Shown here piece after piece: positions 36,301-45,600 of a stretch of DNA of 47,130 nucleotides. How positions within the stretch are numbered: position 1 is the first letter of the stretch; every line of letters begins with the position of its first letter. The DNA comes from CAZSNT01 sp964607765 (GTDB taxonomy: Bacteria; Verrucomicrobiota; Lentisphaeria; Oligosphaerales; JABHEG01). A program made the position numbers and the translations under genes. The notes under the pieces are model-generated. The model worked only from the letters and a program-made list of their open reading frames with translations, was not told where the DNA came from and did not search any database. The stretch lies in contig CAZSNT010000073.1 in the NCBI GenBank assembly GCA_964607765.1, forward strand, positions 1 to 47,130, written 5' to 3'.

Positions 36301-39300
36301 CTGACAGCCAATTCGGCGAACGGCGGGGCATTCCTCAATAGCCGTCTCCCCGGCACTTTCGAGGCCGTACAGGTGACTTCCGGCGGCGGCAACGACGTGT
36401 GGCTCGCCAACAGCCAAGGCGTACTCAAGCTCGGTGAGGTGATTGCCAACGGCGGCGGCGATGTAACGGTGAACGGGGGCAGCGGCTCGATCACCGACGG
36501 GAATGGGGCAGCGGTGAACATCACCGGCAATAACGCAACCATCACCTGCTCCAACGATGTCGGAACGGAACTCCTCCCGATCGAGACTACGGTGGCGTCC
36601 CTGAGTGTCGAGATCATCGAAAAGGACAAGCCCTTTCACATCGTCGAAACTGACGCGTTGGACATGATTTCGGTCAAGACCAACGACGGCGACGCCAACC
36701 TTACGTTCGCTGGCGGCACCTTCGAGTTCGACGGCGATACCAGTGACTTTTCTGCGACGGGCGTCCCGACTGTGTCAATGGAGAACACCGGCGGAGACAT
36801 TGCCGTGGGGACCGTGAATGCCCCCACCAGCGTAACCATCACCGCGTCCGGCGCCATCACCGATTCCGGGTCCAGTGTGACAGCGGCTACGGCGACCTTC
36901 TCCGGAGGCACGGGGATTGGAGCGGCCGGCAGTGAGATCAACACAGACGTGGACACGCTCGTAGCCGAGACGAGGGCAGGGGGCGTGTTCATCAGGGAGA
37001 ACGATGGTGTGACCGCGACCGCCGTTGCCACCGGGACTGGCGGCGATGTGGATTTGGCGACAGCCAACAACGGCGACATCACCGTGGTCAAAGTATCCGC
37101 GGACGACGAGCTGACGCTGGCCGCAGCCGGTTCGGTCGTGGCCGACGCTCAGACCGGCCCCGTTCGTGGCGATTCGGCGACAATCACTGCCGGTGCGGCC
37201 ATCGGCACCAGCGCGGACCCGCTGGCCACCAAGGTCCAGACGCGATCGGCTACGGCCAGTGCCGGCGGCCTCTTTGTGGAGAACACGGGCGACCTGACTT
37301 TGATGATAGCCACGGCGACGGGGGCCGATCTCAGCCTGCGCACCACGGGCGCCATGACGCTCCACACTCTCGCAGCCGCCGGGCAAACGGCTACAGTCCA
37401 CAGTGATGGGGCAATCACGGACGGCAACGCCGCCGCCCTCAACATCCAGGCTGACACCCTTCTGTTGAGCAGTGGCTCGAGCATTGGCGCTGCCGGCGCA
37501 GGGAACGCCGTGGACATTGATGTCGGCACGCTGACTGTTCCCACCACCTACGGCGGGGTGTACATCAATTCAATGGGCGCGACCCCACTCAACCTAGTGT
37601 CTGTGGAAGCCGTCGGTGCGGATGCTGACGTTGAGATCACGGCGGTTGATGATATCGCCTTGGGCCTCGTAACTGCGAAGGGCGACGATGTGGTGATCGT
37701 CAGCGGCGATGAAATCACCGACGCCAACGGTGACGACCTCAACGTTGTCGCAGACTTCCTGGACATTACCGGCCCCGGGGGCATCGCGGTCGGAGAGACG
37801 CTGGAGACCAAGATCAACAGTTTCTCGTCCAGCGGGGAAGTGGTCATTGCCAATGCAGGTCCCATCGCCCTGACGGAACAGGCCCTGGAGGGCGGCAGCA
37901 GCTCGGTCATCGCCGATACCATCACCATCCTTGACATCCCGGATGATCAAGCCGATCTGGTCAACGGCGTATCGCTCAACCTCAGCACCCCCGCTGGACA
38001 TATTGTCTTCCTCGATACGAACGACACGATCGTGGCGTCGGGCGCCGGTGAGGTGAGTTTCGATGCAGGTTCCGCAACTCCGGGCAGCGGCGCCGTGGCC
38101 ATCATAGGCAACATCGAGACGGCCGATGCCGACATTTCGGTCAAGGCGGACAGGCATATCAGCATCGGCCTGCTGGATGCCGGCACGGGCGACGTCAGCG
38201 TGCTCTCCACTGCCGGAGTCATCGTCGACGGGAACGGCGCGGCAAACAACATCATTGCCCGGAACCTGGAACTTCGCGGTACGACGCCGACTGCTCGCCA
38301 GGCAGAACTTCACACCACGAATTCAATCGCGGACGCGCATGCCCACGACTCGGAAGCGGATGCCAAGAAGAGCCTTCTGGAATCGAACGAGGCGTCGGCT
38401 GTCGTGCTGGAACAGGCAGAGCAGACGCAGATCGTCATGCGCGATGCGAAGCAAGTGGAAGTGGATGAGATAACGGCCGAGGTGGACGCACTTGCCGCGC
38501 GGGTGGCGCCCTTGGAGAAGTCAATCGAGGTAATGGAACGATCGGTGCAGGCGATGACCGTCGCAGCCGATGTGCTGAACCTCGCCGGCTCCATCGCTCA
38601 GGCGATTCCGCAGACGGGTGATGGGGGCCTCCTTGGCACGGCCGCAGCGTTCGAAACAGGGATCGGTGTCGTCGAAACGTCCTTGTTCTACGCGGGCATC
38701 GCTTACGAAATCCTGGCCGAGGACCTGGAGGAGTTGCAGGGGACGCAGGCTGAGCTGACGGCCCAACTGTACACGCACACACAGCTGACCGATTACTCGG
38801 TCGAGGTCTCCAGGTCCGCGGATGAGGCCGTGTCCATCAGCCAGGCGGCGTACAATGCAGCGGTCATAGCTCGTGACAAGGCGTGGCAAGTCTCCCGCCA
38901 GGCAGTTACTGCCGAAGACCAGAACAACGCCATCGGAACGGGGAATCAGAACTTCGGTGCTCAGCTGTCCGGGGCGGTGACGGGCGCTGCCGGCAACAGC
39001 GATATCTTCATGGAATTCGTGGGGCCGGCGGGCGTTGGGGACCTCACCGCCACCAATCCCGGCAGCACTGCCCGCATCCTCCTCACCGGCGATGGCAACA
39101 TCTCGGTGGACGGCGGCATTGCCGCCGACACGCTGGTGCGGATTGAGACCACCGGCGGGACCATCGCCAATGGCGGCGGCAGTGTATCGGGGACGCAGTT
39201 CCTGGGAGTCGCAACGGCGGGTATGGGCACCCCCGGCAGACTCCAGGCAAGTGTTGATACGTTCGCCGCCACCGCCGGCACGGGTGGGGTCGGGCTGACC

Positions 39301-41298
39301 AACGACAAAGCACTTGTCATCGGCACGGTTGACGGTGTGTCGGGTGTGACCGGCGCCGGTGCAGTTGACATTGCTGCCACCAGCGATGGTGGCAGCATCA
39401 CGGTGACCGACGCGATCAGCGGCGGCGGCGTCGCACTGACTGGCAGCGGCCTTACGCAGACCGGCAGTATCACCAGCACGGGACCAGTACGGATCACCAC
39501 TGTCAGCGCGGCTGCATCGCCTGTCGATGGCATTCAGCTTGGGGACATTCAGGCCGGCGGCCAGAGCGTTGTTGTCTCCGCGACCGGCACAGCCACTGCC
39601 GCCATCACAGACAACAATGGGGCAAACCGCAACATTCTGGGGGCTGAGGCCGCACTGACGGGCACGGCCGGCGTCGGCACTGCAGCGGACGCCCTCGAGA
39701 CCGAGGTGGGTGCCCTGGCGGCGAACGGTGGAACGGGAGGGGTCACCGTCGACAACACGGGGAACCTGAACCTGCAGACGGTCGATGCGGTGACGACGCT
39801 GTCGGCTACCGGGGGCGCTATTGCAGTGACCACGACGGGCAACCTGGCAATCTCGAATGCCTTCGTTCAGGGCGCTGGACTCCAAGTGAATCTGACGGCC
39901 ACTGGCGGCAGTATCACTGAAACCAACCCCGGCGCCGCAGCCGACATTGTAGGTGACGCGGTCAACCTTGTCGCCACCGGCCCGGCGACCAGCGTCGGGA
40001 CTGCGGCTCAGCCGTTGGAGCTCGACGCCGTCAGCCTCAACATCGCGACTGGTGGCGGAGACATTCGCGTGGAAGACACTGCCGGCGGAGTCACGCTCGG
40101 TCAACTGACCACGGGCGGGGCAGTAGGCAGCGTGCTCGACCTGCTTGCCACCGGCGGCAGCATCGTTGCCGCCACTCCGAATGACGGTGTTGCTGAACTG
40201 CTTGCCGAGAACATCAACCTGCAGGTGACGGGTGGCGCCAGTGTCATGGGGGGCGACGGCGCGTCCCTGGAACTGGATGCGACCACGCTCAACGCGCTCA
40301 GCGGGGGTGGGGATATCTTCCTGACCGACCTCGCCGGCGGTGTGGCGATCGATGGCGTCAGCACGACGGGAGTTGCCAACAGCGTCATCAAACTGCGTGC
40401 GGTCGGCGGCAGCGTCACGGAGAGCGGTGCAGACGGCGCGGCCGACATCTCAACCGATATTCTCCACCTGAACGTGACTGGCGCCGGCAGCACCATCGGC
40501 AGACCTGGCAGCGCTCTCGAGACGCAGGTGGGGACGCTGCGCGACGTGACCACCGAAGGCGGCAGCATCTATCTCAACGACTTGGCCGGTGGCGTGCTCG
40601 TGGAGCACGTCAGCACCACCGGTGCCGCTGGGAGCGCCCTTGACCTGACCGTGACCGGCGGCAGCATATTGGAGTCTCAACCGGATGCCGACGCCGATCT
40701 GATCTCCGATGTGATGCTCCTTACCGTGACGGGTGCGGCCAGCACGATTGGGACGGCGGCTCAGCCGTTGGAGATTGCCGGGGGCACGCTGAGCGCTGCT
40801 ACGGCGGGGGGCAGTATGTATCTGGTCGATGTGGCAGACGGCATCATCATCGACCTTCTCACAACTCTTGGTGTACAGGACAGCACGATCAGTCTGACCG
40901 CCTTGGAAGGCAGTATTTTGGAGACGGAGCCTGGCGATCCCGCCGTTGACATCTGGACCCACCTTCTCGACCTCATGGTCACCGGTACGGGCAACTTCAT
41001 AGGCGCGCCCACGAACCCCATCGAAATTCGCGCCGTCGGGCTGGAAGCAACTGGCGGTCTCCGAAACTCACTGTCCGATCCGCACCGGGAGTTGCGTTTC
41101 GTGAGTGCGCCCCGCCCGCCGGGCGACTTGATCATCGTCGACGGCCAAGTCCTTGGCGGAGGACGAATCCGCTCCTACAGTCAGGCGCTGGCAGTACTTC
41201 GTCCCTACGAACTCATCGAACGGTTCTTGTCTGCAACACCCGAGCCGCAGGTCACCGGCGAGCTGATCCTCGGTCCGGAGATCCTCGTGACTGAGTAG
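33376..41298 (+). CDS. TpsA exoprotein (filamentous-haemagglutinin N-terminal domain, beta-helix repeats)
   Basis: A 2640-residue secreted protein. A signal peptide (MRTFVTGIVTGFLLLPLHLWA) precedes the TPS domain (about 25-290). Its hallmarks are AIINWQGFDIGASELVQFMQP-like and VFIVNPRGVLFGSG, the latter a variant of the NPNG(I/V) motif. A very long series of right-handed beta-helix repeats rich in Gly, Ala, Thr and Asp follows. Residues about 1641-1851 are a predicted helical, Glu/Ala/Lys-rich block that interrupts the repeats. Four 83-84 residue repeats occupy about 2206-2539. No anchor or peptidase domain is seen at the C-terminus (LILGPEILVTE). The partner TpsB gene lies immediately upstream. 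ATG 33376 is preferred because AAAGG lies 7 bases upstream; ATG 33352, overlapping the TpsB stop, would add eight residues. Role in adhesion or surface coating is inference. Confidence 0.9.
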   Translation: MRTFVTGIVTGFLLLPLHLWAAPQGGQVVAGQATIRQQAATTSIQQISGKAIINWQGFDIGASELVQFMQPGAQSIALNRVLGGDATRILGQLKANGRVFIVNPRGVLFGSGSSVDVAGLLATTLDISDTDFMDGSFRFKQVEGAEASFVVNDGRIKAAENGFAFLVAPTVDNRGLIVARLGTVALASGDTLTLDFKGDGLVTYAVSGKLVDQVVRNSGSISNPGGEIVLSADSGPAVLSSVVNNGGIIEAESLVERNGKVVLAGGDGAVWNDGAISVSGAESGAAGGDVEISGRFAGTDGSIEAVGMGAADGGRVVVSSDRHSLITSSATVDVSGGQTGTGGTVAVFSGGRSTFNGTIGARGGSEAGDGGFVDVSSPGTVEIFGQVDATAAKGKTGTLLIDPKNMDVNDAGGAAYANGANNQFANDPDGAVSNPTVITAASINGQLADVVLQANTDVTVTSAINIANAGTGLAIQAGRSVLVNADVTTNNGAIAITANDPNAQAANRDAGAAEITMAGGTSVNAGAADIALSISANGHGDAGDITAQNVTSGGNVILDSAGAINTGANFATGAASVSLTADSDVTANADLNAGAVTVAAGRAATFNGSITSTGQVSVVANDSNAPAGGAGGDAGITMAAGTILDANAATVQLTVDPTGHNTPGGVSIDRVTTDGSLTIASYGAITEADADDDVDLRAGILTLATADPAGAMIGAPGTDATDPIEIHVGTRLDMTTVGGYAAVHRPGWDTLDFFGPAPVDDPLTTEIDESKIVDFGLGTVNLGDATLILTVTDGSLLDASPAPGTPNVTATGANLVTEGGDDVVVAGTVLGSDGKRGGTIGTELAPIRTALDILSASSTNSSIFINEADEIVLSTVEAKQEGRAAKLGGSGVIVTNLRGVALTGANNVNVTAGGSIGVDVVTATNRAALTSGDTIYDTNQELTNLTAREVILAGPGGVGQEPADEGLALDISTNKLTANSANGGAFLNSRLPGTFEAVQVTSGGGNDVWLANSQGVLKLGEVIANGGGDVTVNGGSGSITDGNGAAVNITGNNATITCSNDVGTELLPIETTVASLSVEIIEKDKPFHIVETDALDMISVKTNDGDANLTFAGGTFEFDGDTSDFSATGVPTVSMENTGGDIAVGTVNAPTSVTITASGAITDSGSSVTAATATFSGGTGIGAAGSEINTDVDTLVAETRAGGVFIRENDGVTATAVATGTGGDVDLATANNGDITVVKVSADDELTLAAAGSVVADAQTGPVRGDSATITAGAAIGTSADPLATKVQTRSATASAGGLFVENTGDLTLMIATATGADLSLRTTGAMTLHTLAAAGQTATVHSDGAITDGNAAALNIQADTLLLSSGSSIGAAGAGNAVDIDVGTLTVPTTYGGVYINSMGATPLNLVSVEAVGADADVEITAVDDIALGLVTAKGDDVVIVSGDEITDANGDDLNVVADFLDITGPGGIAVGETLETKINSFSSSGEVVIANAGPIALTEQALEGGSSSVIADTITILDIPDDQADLVNGVSLNLSTPAGHIVFLDTNDTIVASGAGEVSFDAGSATPGSGAVAIIGNIETADADISVKADRHISIGLLDAGTGDVSVLSTAGVIVDGNGAANNIIARNLELRGTTPTARQAELHTTNSIADAHAHDSEADAKKSLLESNEASAVVLEQAEQTQIVMRDAKQVEVDEITAEVDALAARVAPLEKSIEVMERSVQAMTVAADVLNLAGSIAQAIPQTGDGGLLGTAAAFETGIGVVETSLFYAGIAYEILAEDLEELQGTQAELTAQLYTHTQLTDYSVEVSRSADEAVSISQAAYNAAVIARDKAWQVSRQAVTAEDQNNAIGTGNQNFGAQLSGAVTGAAGNSDIFMEFVGPAGVGDLTATNPGSTARILLTGDGNISVDGGIAADTLVRIETTGGTIANGGGSVSGTQFLGVATAGMGTPGRLQASVDTFAATAGTGGVGLTNDKALVIGTVDGVSGVTGAGAVDIAATSDGGSITVTDAISGGGVALTGSGLTQTGSITSTGPVRITTVSAAASPVDGIQLGDIQAGGQSVVVSATGTATAAITDNNGANRNILGAEAALTGTAGVGTAADALETEVGALAANGGTGGVTVDNTGNLNLQTVDAVTTLSATGGAIAVTTTGNLAISNAFVQGAGLQVNLTATGGSITETNPGAAADIVGDAVNLVATGPATSVGTAAQPLELDAVSLNIATGGGDIRVEDTAGGVTLGQLTTGGAVGSVLDLLATGGSIVAATPNDGVAELLAENINLQVTGGASVMGGDGASLELDATTLNALSGGGDIFLTDLAGGVAIDGVSTTGVANSVIKLRAVGGSVTESGADGAADISTDILHLNVTGAGSTIGRPGSALETQVGTLRDVTTEGGSIYLNDLAGGVLVEHVSTTGAAGSALDLTVTGGSILESQPDADADLISDVMLLTVTGAASTIGTAAQPLEIAGGTLSAATAGGSMYLVDVADGIIIDLLTTLGVQDSTISLTALEGSILETEPGDPAVDIWTHLLDLMVTGTGNFIGAPTNPIEIRAVGLEATGGLRNSLSDPHRELRFVSAPRPPGDLIIVDGQVLGGGRIRSYSQALAVLRPYELIERFLSATPEPQVTGELILGPEILVTE
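39991..40992 (+). repeat. Four 83-84-residue repeats within the TpsA gene
   Basis: Units start at S-V-G/S-T-I-G positions: SVGTAAQPLE, SVMGGDGASLE, STIGRPGSALE and STIGTAAQPLE. Each runs through a GGG/GGS-D-I/M-x-L-x-D block and an LTVTGGSI-type block and ends near LxVTGAG. Unit lengths are 83, 83, 84 and 84 codons (249 or 252 bp), and a shortened fifth unit follows (NFIGAPTNPIEI). They probably form successive groups of coils of the beta-helix. The regular length and divergent codons suggest old internal duplication. Confidence 0.75.
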
Positions 41299-41310
41299 CC
41301 TCAAGGCAGA

Positions 41311-42189
41311 TCAACGGCGCGGCGCTTTCTGCAGCGCAATCCCCAGGATGATGAGGATCAGACCGGCGACGGAAGAGGGACGGATCTGCTCGCCGACGAT
41401 CAGGTGTATGAAGATGAGCGACAGGAAGGGGGCCAGGAACACCAGGTTGCTGATCGCCGCAGTGCGCTCCGCGCGCGCCATCGCCCGACTCCAGAGCACG
41501 AATGCTGCTCCCATCTCGAACAGTCCCACATAGACCGCGGCTGCCAGAGCCGTGCCTGTCCAGGCGCCGAAGCCCCCCCTCACGAGGGCCAAGCCGGCCA
41601 CCAGTACCGTGCCAACAGCAAAGCTCGACAGCAGCTTGCTCACGGTGTCGCGGGGATCCCGTGTGTTCATGATCCAGAACGTGGCCCAGATGGCGGAACT
41701 GCCCACGGCCAGAGCGCACCCCAGCGGCTCAGCGAAGTGCAGACGCCAGGGCGTGCCGCGCGTGGCGATCACGATTACGCCGCAGAAACTCACTGTCAGA
41801 GCGCCCAGATCCCGCGTGCCCAGGCTCTGTTTCAGGAACGGCACGGACAGCATGGAGAGCACGATCGGCCACGTGTAGTTAAGCGGCTGCGCTTCCTGGG
41901 CCGGGAGCATGTCGTAGGCGTAAAGCAGGACAAGGTAGTAGCCGAAGGGGTTCAGCAGGCCCAGGAGAACGGACCGCGCCCAGTCTGTCCTGCTCTGGCC
42001 AAGCACCCCGCCGAGCTTGCCCTGTGCACCGGCGACGAGCAGCAGGAACAGCGTGGAACTGCATGATGCCACGAGCAGCAAGTCCGGCACGGCAAGGCCG
42101 CGCAGGGCCAGCTTGAACGCAGAGGCGACCGTGGACCAGAGGAACACGGCCGCGCCCGCGTAAACAAACGCTTGGTGTTGTCGCTTCAT
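41311..42189 (-). CDS. EamA/DMT-family transporter
   Basis: A 292-residue inner-membrane protein with about ten hydrophobic helices in two EamA-type halves. The first half includes AFVYAGAAVFLWSTVASAFK and the second LGCALAVGSSAIWATFWIMN. The C-terminus (LILIILGIALQKAPRR) is typical. Family members export or exchange metabolites such as amino acids and nucleotide precursors; the substrate is unknown. ATG 42189 is chosen because family homology begins at once (MKRQHQAFVYAG). A longer open frame to 42297 would overlap the deaminase remnant. No clear ribosome-binding site is seen. It faces the TpsA gene with a 12 bp gap and follows the broken deaminase gene on the same strand. Confidence 0.88.
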   Translation of the reverse strand: MKRQHQAFVYAGAAVFLWSTVASAFKLALRGLAVPDLLLVASCSSTLFLLLVAGAQGKLGGVLGQSRTDWARSVLLGLLNPFGYYLVLLYAYDMLPAQEAQPLNYTWPIVLSMLSVPFLKQSLGTRDLGALTVSFCGVIVIATRGTPWRLHFAEPLGCALAVGSSAIWATFWIMNTRDPRDTVSKLLSSFAVGTVLVAGLALVRGGFGAWTGTALAAAVYVGLFEMGAAFVLWSRAMARAERTAAISNLVFLAPFLSLIFIHLIVGEQIRPSSVAGLILIILGIALQKAPRR

Positions 42190-42247
42190 GTCTGGGGCCA
42201 GAATCGGCGGTGTGCCGCCGTGCCTTCCTGCTCGAATACGGGGCCGA

Positions 42248-42502
42248 TCACTGTGACTTCCTGTATAGGACACAGCGTTGGAGGAACGGTTTCTCATAGC
42301 GCCGGCATGCCGCGCTCACCACGTTCATCTCGGCGTGCCTCGTGGCGTCCCGGTCAGTGACGACTGTGTTCTGGGCCTCGAGGATGACCTGGCCGTCGTG
42401 GACGAGCAGGGCCCCGAACGGGTGGTTCCCCGCGTTGACGGCTCGGTCAGCCAGCCGGAACGCCGCGCGGATGAAGGGGTCGTGCTCAGGTTGGCTGTGC
42501 AT
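42248..42502 (-). pseudogene. Truncated nucleoside (cytidine/deoxycytidylate-type) deaminase remnant
   Basis: An 84-codon open frame, about half of the usual 150-160 residues. It carries NHPFGALLVHDGQVI and the zinc-ligand motif HAEMN (H56, E58), which identify the guanine deaminase/tRNA adenosine deaminase-like family. After QRCVLYRKSQ it hits TGA at 42248-42250. The PCxxC zinc motif that should follow is absent from that frame, and I cannot find it in the next 60 bases in another frame. A zinc site cannot form, so it is most likely a gene whose 3' half was deleted, or a very recent frameshift. It lies between the EamA gene and the divergent gene at 42628. Confidence 0.75.
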
Positions 42503-42627
42503 GATCGACTGTGCCTGTGCTGTCGTTGCGTGCGGGTAGTGCGGTCGCGGAGCAGGGGATAGAGTACAATCGCTGGGTGCATGGTGCAATGAAGAGTGGG
42601 ATTGAGTCGCCACCGGGAGAGTGGACA
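42503..42627. other. Divergent intergenic region
   Basis: This 125 bp region lies between the deaminase remnant (minus) and the large exported protein gene (plus). A TACAAT hexamer at 42565-42570 could be a -10 box for the plus-strand gene, but no convincing -35 box lies 17-18 bases upstream. GGGAGAG lies shortly before the ATG at 42628. Confidence 0.3.
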
Positions 42628-45600
42628 ATGAACCGAATTCCAGTCGCCACCGTACTGCTCGTTGTGTGCGCTGCGAGGTTGTGGGCGTTCAACCCGCCGG
42701 TTGACTCCCAGGCCGGCGTCAGTCTCCGCATCGAGGGAGTGCCGGAGGCTGTCGAGCGCGGGGGCGGCCTGACGTTCCGAGTGGTCTGCGAGAATACGCG
42801 GCCGGAGGCCGTGACGGGCACGCTCCACATAGCCTTGAACGACGATTGGCGCGTGATTGGTGCGGCGAAAGTGCGGGTCGCCGTTGCAGGAGAAGGCGCC
42901 ACGTCTCACACGTTCTCGGCAGAAGCGCGGGACACGGTTCTTGCGGCACACTACCCGGTGCACGCTGAAGCTCGCTTGCAGTGCGGGGATGAGGACATCG
43001 TCTTGCACCCGATCGCGATCTTCGTCGTCACCCAGAGTAAGGCGGCAGGCGCGGCGGAGAAGCGCTTTGGTCTGGAGGGGGGAGTTTTCAGTTGCCTGTC
43101 AGCTGCCGGCCCGATCACGATCGACGGGGATCTGGGCGAGTGGGGGAACGCTGTCTCGGCACCGTGTGGGGCTGAACAACTGAGCACGGGCGAACTGCCG
43201 CCGGAGAGTTTCCAGGCATCGTTCCATGCGTTGCACGACGGTGTCACTTTGTTTCTTGGGGTGAATGTTGCCGATGACGACATCTCGTGCAGAGACCGGA
43301 ACACACCGGATTTCATGCACAGCGACTACGTGCGACTCTACCTGTCAGCCGCCGATCCTGAGATGCGCGTGGACACGGATCTAGGCGCAGACGACGTGAT
43401 CCTGGCTGTGAACGTTGCAGGCGCCGCTGACGGCAGACCACTGGTACGGTCCGTCAACTACGGCATACCGGGACGCAAGGTGGATCTGGGAACGTGCCGT
43501 TTCGCTTCGGCCCGGACAGCCACAGGCTACACGCTCGAGGCGTCGATTCCACTTTCTCAGATTGGCGACCGGCTCGGCGCCGGCTCGGCGTTGGGCGCCA
43601 ACGTGATGATTGGGGATGCGGACGCGGGCCGGCGGCGGGGCGAAGCAACTCTCGGCGACCGTTCGGGGCAGTACTGGCTCACGCCGCAGTCGTTCTTCCG
43701 CTTGGTGTTGGAGTCGGGCACTGAAGCCGGTGCGCGTGCAGGCGCGTTGCCGCCGCTGGTGCGCCTGGAGCGGCGCTCGTACCGCCTGGACACGATCCTG
43801 TATTCCCAGGCAGGCTATGAGCATGGCGGCGAGTCTCACCTGTTTCCGACGAATTGGCAGGGGACGGACAAACGGACCGGCTGCTCGTTCGCGCCCGGCA
43901 GTCATGTGCGGGGCGGAGTGCGTCGCAAAACGTTTTCTGTGCATCCTCCCTGGCGTTCCGGTTTGGGCGGCGGTGCTGTGTGGCGGCAGTACAACGTCGA
44001 GTTTCCCGAGGCCGACGAAATCTCGCTCGAGGTGAACGTGGCTATCCGGGACCACAGGCCGCCCGCGGAGCCGCCGAGTGACGGTGTTGAGTTCCGGGTG
44101 TTCGTTTCCGCCGAGGGCGGCGCGGAACAGGAACTGCTGCGCCGGTTCACGGACTCGAAGACGTGGGTTGCGCAACGAGTTGACCTGAGCGCCTTTGTTG
44201 GGCAGCGCGTTCTTCTGAAGCTGTGGACCGGGCCGGGCCCGGAAGGCAACACGGTCTGTGACAGCGGCTACTGGGGTGACGCGGTCCTGCACGTGGGACG
44301 TCGCATCGAGCCGACAACCGATGCGGAGTGGCAGGCGCGCACCGAGGAGGCCGTTGCCCTGGCGCGGGAAGGCCTGGCCGGCGGCACAGGACCGAGACGA
44401 TTCCGGCTTGCCGGTCGTTGCGGAACGTTCGGCGCGGGAATCGCGGCAGGTAAACGGGGACTTGTGGACAGCGTCATCGCCTTCAGCGACGGCAGTCGCG
44501 ACCTGGCTTTCCGCGGCTTTGTGATGGAGGTCGGTGGCCAAGGCGTGGGCGAGCCGACGTCTGACGCCGTCCTGGACAGGGCTCAGGTGACGGCCAAGCG
44601 TGATTCTCTGTGCATCTCGCATCGGCTCCTCCACGGAGAGGACAGGTGGCGGGTCGACGCAACGTTCAGTGTTGAGCAAGGGGCGTTGGTGTTGGAGTTC
44701 AGCATGCCGAGGACGCGCAGAAACGCGCGCGGCGAACCGCGGTTGACACGGCTTGGCCTCGGCCCGGCGAGTTCGGAGCTTCACCGCGTCTACCTCGGCT
44801 TCGGCAACGTTGTGGAGACACCGAATGCGTTCAGCGTTCGCGGCGGCGGGTTCGGGCTGTCAACTCGGCACGTGGGCTGTGATTACGCGCAGAGCTTGAG
44901 CCTGGTGCAGGCGTGCGACATCTTCCCGGACCAAGTGGTCTGCCAACCGCAGCACAACGTCTACCGGCTCGAGACGCGGCTGGATGCGACATACCGGTTC
45001 ATTCCGTCAGCGGACGGTGCGTTCGCGGCCGCTCGGCATTACCGGGACCTGGCCGGCTTCAAGCCTGGCAGAGGCATGCCGGACCTGCTGGGGCGGATGT
45101 GTCTGGACCAGTGGGGCGGCGACTACGGTGAGGCGGCTGAGGGGCTGCACCTGGCCGCCAAGTATGGTCTGACACACTCCGTGTTCGTCAAACATGCCTG
45201 GCAACGCTGGGGGTACGATTACCGGCTGCCGGAAATCTACCCGCCGCGTGGAGGGCTGGAGACTTTCCGCGCCATGCCGGAAGCGTGCCGGGAGCACGGG
45301 ATCCTCTTCGCTCCGCACGATAATTACATCGACTTCTACCCGGACGCGGAAGGGTTCAGTTACGACCACATCATCTTCAACGCGGACGGCACGCCGCAGC
45401 GCGCCTGGTTCAACAAAGGGCGCAAGGCGCAGAGCTATCGCTGGCTCCCACACGCGTTCCTGCCGTGGTTGAAAGACAACATGCGGGCCATGCGCAAGGG
45501 CTTTGCGCCCACGTCACTGTTCATCGATGTGTTTTCTGCAATCCCTGTTGTGGACTACTACGACCGCACCGGACGGTTCCACCCCCGTACGCAGACCGCG

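Noticed and set aside
42190..42297. Longer N-terminus for the EamA transporter
   Set aside because: It would overlap the deaminase remnant and add a charged stretch before the first membrane helix; family proteins begin near Met 42189.
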